A stretch of 40,575 nt of DNA. It comes from Gammaproteobacteria bacterium. Its GTDB lineage: Bacteria; Pseudomonadota; Gammaproteobacteria; Chromatiales; Chromatiaceae. How positions within the stretch are numbered: the first letter of the stretch is position 1; each line of letters opens with the position of its first letter. The stretch is taken from the NCBI GenBank assembly GCA_024275295.1, contig JAJRZI010000093.1, forward strand, positions 1 to 40,575. Reading direction: 5' to 3'. Positions 37,720-40,575 of the stretch are shown piece after piece. The notes under the pieces were generated by a model. The model made no database searches and was not told the origin of the DNA. It worked only from the letters and a program-made list of their open reading frames with translations. The position numbers and the translations under genes are program-made.

Positions 37720-39561
37720 TTATTCAGTGTCATCACTGGCTTGTTGCGACTCTTTACCTGCTGAGAAATATTTCTCACGTTGCTGGTAGTAGCCAATCGT
37801 AAAGCGCCCTTGATGCTCAATAGAGAGGTGCTTAGGAAAGCAAGTCGGAAGTTTTGTGATAATGCCTGCCAAATCTTTATCCAGATTTACCGCATATCCT
37901 GGCATTGATTTGCGTATTTTTGATAGATGGTTTCTTGCGCCGCTCAGTAAGCGGGGAAAAACAGAATAGGGTACGGTTGAGGCTGAAGCAAAATAACGAT
38001 CTGTAATGGTGGCGTTGGCATCCTTAATTGCACTCGATTGAATCCGTTCCAGCACCGCAAACAACCTACCGAGCTGATAGGCATCACTCTCATTGTTTTC
38101 ATCCAAACTCATGGGGATCTCCTCCTTAATCAATTGTTTTCTGTAATCTCTGTGCAGTACAGCCTTGATCATCGCAACACGCAATGGGCTGATATGCCCA
38201 TCGGATCGAATGCGAAGAACAAGCTGTGCCAGTAGTGAATGCGGGTAGCGTTCTCCGGTAAGAACTGCACGCATAAATTCACCGGAAAGATGGGTGGGTA
38301 TATCTTCTGACTTTGTTTTTTGTTCGGGGCGATATGGTGCTAATTGTCTCAGCAACTGCCATATTGAAGGGGGTTGTTGCCAAGGCAAGGGATCAAGTGC
38401 CAAGTCAGTAAAGTGCTTTGATACCCTCTCTGCCAGCTCTCCAAAACTACTGTCAAGCCAGAAGCGAATTGAGATTCTGGATGCATTGGGGGCAAGACCC
38501 AGCAGATAAAAACGGGTGTTGGGGTCAATATTAGGGGCAATCTCTGACAATGGCTGTCCTTGTGAGATTCTCTCCACCAGAGGTCTGAGTTGTGCCGCCT
38601 CAGCATCATCCGTTGGGATTGGATTCACAATCTGAGCAAAGAGGCTTTCTGCCTGCTGTGCCTGGTTATGGTCTTCAGTCACAGCCCAAAATACGGTACT
38701 TGCATCACCAACTGAGAAGCAGTGCCGGTTATCTCGCTTGAGCAGGTAATTGAGTGCAGTTGTGTACTTGAAGGCAGCTAGCTCTGAAACGGGAGCGTTT
38801 TCACCTTGTTTTTTTCCATATGATTGAAAAGACAGCTTATCAAAAGAAACGATAGAGCCACCAGAACTTTGCCCACGATATATGTCTTTAATTGGGGGGT
38901 GCAGTCTTGCAATTTTTTCTCGCTTTCCGCTCACTAAACAATTGATTTCAGTTGTACTGGCAGCATCCTTAAGTAGTTGCAACCAAATTTCTTTTGCTGC
39001 TTCTCTTTCATGCAAATAGCAGCATTGGTCACCTTCAAATTGAAATACTATGTTTGTTCCTAATATCTCATCATTATTAATAACGCTTTCAAAAAGTGAC
39101 GGATGCCATTTCTCTAAAAACTGACAAAATGCCAGCAACCCCTCATCTTTAGTATCTGATAGTGCATTTAAATGGAAGCGTTTAAATGACTTATATGTCG
39201 TTGGCAAATCCATAGCAGTATTATTTGGATGATTTCCATCATCAATATTAACTCCAAGAGAATATGCCGTTTTATCCCAGAGAAAAAAGGCATTATCTTT
39301 GCCGCCAGAAAAGGCTTTTTCTGTGTACTGCCCCGTACGTTTAAAAGTGGCAGGAACAAACATGGTTTTTGGTCGCTGCTTTTTGCCAATCGTTTCAATA
39401 TTCGGGATTACATTAACGATATCACCAGTTTTTGATATCACTAGGATATAACTGATTTTCTCTTCGGTGAAACCAAAGGCAGGCACTCTTGGTTTACCCG
39501 TATCTGAATCAGACTCTTCTGCCAGACGGTCATAGCAGTGATTGAGTGCAGAAAACATCAT
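37720..39561 (-). CDS. cas8c: Type I-C large subunit Cas8c (Csd1)
   Basis: The 613-residue large subunit that recognises the PAM. It starts MMFSALNHCYDRLAEE, continues FGFTEEKISYILVIS and FLWDKTAYSLGVN, and has FYLLGLAPNASRISIRFWLD in the middle, the usual Csd1 landmarks and size. An internal start giving a small Cas11-like C-terminal subunit is known in this family and could exist here near MSLDENNES (38111). Its ATG overlaps the cas5c stop by four bases. Confidence 0.95.
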   Translation of the reverse strand: MMFSALNHCYDRLAEESDSDTGKPRVPAFGFTEEKISYILVISKTGDIVNVIPNIETIGKKQRPKTMFVPATFKRTGQYTEKAFSGGKDNAFFLWDKTAYSLGVNIDDGNHPNNTAMDLPTTYKSFKRFHLNALSDTKDEGLLAFCQFLEKWHPSLFESVINNDEILGTNIVFQFEGDQCCYLHEREAAKEIWLQLLKDAASTTEINCLVSGKREKIARLHPPIKDIYRGQSSGGSIVSFDKLSFQSYGKKQGENAPVSELAAFKYTTALNYLLKRDNRHCFSVGDASTVFWAVTEDHNQAQQAESLFAQIVNPIPTDDAEAAQLRPLVERISQGQPLSEIAPNIDPNTRFYLLGLAPNASRISIRFWLDSSFGELAERVSKHFTDLALDPLPWQQPPSIWQLLRQLAPYRPEQKTKSEDIPTHLSGEFMRAVLTGERYPHSLLAQLVLRIRSDGHISPLRVAMIKAVLHRDYRKQLIKEEIPMSLDENNESDAYQLGRLFAVLERIQSSAIKDANATITDRYFASASTVPYSVFPRLLSGARNHLSKIRKSMPGYAVNLDKDLAGIITKLPTCFPKHLSIEHQGRFTIGYYQQREKYFSAGKESQQASDDTE

Positions 39562-40238
39562 GCGCTGGTCTCCTCTGAATTGAATGGAGGTATTTTGACC
39601 ACCCCATCCTCCATAACAGCCCTGAAGAAATACGGGGTATTGTTGTTGGCAAAGTCAATATCGTGCAGCATCCAGCCAAAATCTCTATTTCTGGCATTTT
39701 TCGGTAAATTGGATGTTGGCCATGCCCCCTTTTCAAGCAGGGTAAATTGGGCAGGGAACTCTCGTGTACCCATGTAGGGGTGGTGAAAGCACTGCCCTTT
39801 TCTGGCGCGCCGATTGAAGATATCGAGGTGTTTGCCCTCATTATCATCGACTGTTGCTTGATCGGTTAGGACAAAATGCGCCTCAATCACATAACCCACT
39901 TTGCGCAGGATGGTGGCTGCACGCTGCTGTCGCTCTTTGCCATCATCCGCCAACATGTAGAGATTTGCGGTTGAGCCACTGTTCATGGCGCTAATGACCT
40001 TACGTGCAGAGATCTTGCTCGCCACCTCATTGCGCCGAATGGACTCAAAACAGATCGGTTCCAGCAAGTGTATCGTGTCTACTACCCAGTGAATGGCCGG
40101 TTTCCAATGGATTGCCTCCAAAATACCCCGTGCTGCTGATGGGGTGATCAGGTCGTAGGAGACCCGTTCCACCTTCATCTCTGGCCGGGTGAAACAAGCA
40201 TTGTCTCCCCAAACATGAAGTTTAATTCCATAAGGCAT
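39558..40238 (-). CDS. cas5: Type I-C Cas5c, crRNA-processing endoribonuclease
   Basis: In type I-C, Cas5c replaces Cas6: it cuts pre-crRNA in the repeat hairpin and keeps the 5' handle. The 226-residue protein shows LHVWGDNACFTRPEMKVERV, YDLITPSAARGILEAI and CFHHPYMGTREF. GGGAGGGG lies before the ATG at 40238. It has been the second gene after cas3; only a short cas3-like end is now upstream. Confidence 0.95.
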   Translation of the reverse strand: MPYGIKLHVWGDNACFTRPEMKVERVSYDLITPSAARGILEAIHWKPAIHWVVDTIHLLEPICFESIRRNEVASKISARKVISAMNSGSTANLYMLADDGKERQQRAATILRKVGYVIEAHFVLTDQATVDDNEGKHLDIFNRRARKGQCFHHPYMGTREFPAQFTLLEKGAWPTSNLPKNARNRDFGWMLHDIDFANNNTPYFFRAVMEDGVVKIPPFNSEETSA

Positions 40239-40268
40239 AGTTGCCCCTCCCTAGTGGTTGCTTACCAA

Positions 40269-40443
40269 TCAGTTGAATACTAACTTATCCGCCGCAATGT
40301 AATGTGGGTCTTCCCATTTTAACCCCGCTGCTTCATCATAAATTCCCTGGTTACTCAGCTTCCAGAATTGATCACCGAATCTCTCCGGCTGAATAGCTAC
40401 AACAACCCCTGCGGTTTTTAATGCGACAAAGGCTTGCGGTGTT
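40269..40443 (-). pseudogene. cas3: Probable 3' remnant of cas3
   Basis: About 57 codons read in one frame from TPQAFVALKTAGVVVAIQP through QFWKLSNQGIYDEAAGLKWE to IAADKLVFN and a TGA at 40269. The upstream side ends in a different sequence, with an in-frame TGA, near 40443. The position directly before cas5c is where cas3 lies in type I-C operons, and YDEAAGL resembles the YDxxxGL seen near Cas3 C-termini. The identity rests mostly on position. The helicase and HD nuclease domains are absent from the window. Confidence 0.5.
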
Positions 40444-40575
40444 TGTCAACATAGTTGTCGCCTCGACCTACGCAGCCTGATTTAAATCAGGCTCATCTTT
40501 CTCCGGGTTCAACCAGACCTGGTCCGGCAGTTCCCAGTTCCTGATTTCACCGCTCCAGCGGTTGGGGTGACGTGC
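40444..40575 (-). mobile_element. Insertion sequence edge interrupting the cas3 position
   Basis: The inferred end starts TGTCAACATAGTTGTCGCC on the plus strand, where the cas3-like frame ceases, and it is followed by a transposase-like C-terminus. Only one end is in the window, so family, length and target duplication cannot be judged. The boundary could be off by a few bases. Confidence 0.5.
40468..40575 (-). CDS. Transposase C-terminal fragment (rve-type)
   Basis: Thirty-five codons enter from the right edge, reading RHPNRWSGEIRNWELP then VWLNPEK and ending DLNQAA with TAG at 40468. The HPxRW...W...V.LNPE ending is like the tail of DDE/rve transposases of the IS3 type. The rest lies outside the window. 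Confidence 0.5.
   Translation of the reverse strand, partial: ARHPNRWSGEIRNWELPDQVWLNPEKDEPDLNQAA

Overview
The window looks like a stretch of a gammaproteobacterial chromosome of middling GC content. The conserved order nrdR-ribD-ribE-ribB-ribH-nusB-thiL-pgpA, a DUF3581 protein, a VPxPA-type C-terminal sorting signal and a separate parC/parE pair all point that way. The species cannot be named from the sequence. I saw no tRNA or rRNA genes.

Layout. (1) 1-2538: a cytochrome b fragment running off the left edge, preceded in the same direction by a frameshifted protein with two cyclic-nucleotide-binding domains, a rhodanese domain and a coiled coil. (2) 2699-11410, all minus strand: the riboflavin/thiamine block glyA, nrdR, ribD, a polytopic membrane protein, ribE, ribBX, ribH, nusB, thiL, pgpA, with tight spacing or overlaps. 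(3) 11411-14427: a palindromic MITE-like element, a terminator hairpin, a VPxPA-CTERM protein, a DUF3581 protein and a cation diffusion facilitator. (4) 14502-23884: a 9.4 kb signalling block (FixJ-type regulator, CBS/PAS kinase, PAS/GAF kinase, PilZ protein, GGDEF/EAL protein). It is bracketed by a 41-bp direct repeat made of the last codons of argA, which is the arrangement left by integration into a gene 3' end. (5) 23844-28450: argA, argE, a cupin, a membrane-anchored coiled-coil protein and a cyclic-nucleotide-binding protein. (6) 28473-32672: parC and parE (topoisomerase IV). (7) 32777-40575: a type I-C CRISPR-Cas locus with 15 repeats and 14 spacers, an AT-rich leader, cas2, cas1, cas4, then a REP/RAYT insertion, then cas7, cas8c, cas5c and what looks like the last ~57 codons of cas3, cut off by an insertion sequence at the right edge.

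Two themes run through the window. First, several genes carry single lesions: in-frame TAA codons where Glu is expected (thiL, PAS/GAF kinase), and frameshifts in the CNBD-rhodanese protein, the rib-operon membrane protein and the CBS/PAS kinase. All three frameshifts leave the gene one base short of frame, and two sit in homopolymers. They could be sequencing errors or real decay. Second, the CRISPR locus has been invaded twice: the adaptation genes are separated from the effector genes by a RAYT transposase with two REP pairs, and the nuclease-helicase gene appears to be lost, so the locus may still make crRNAs but probably cannot destroy targets without a cas3 elsewhere.
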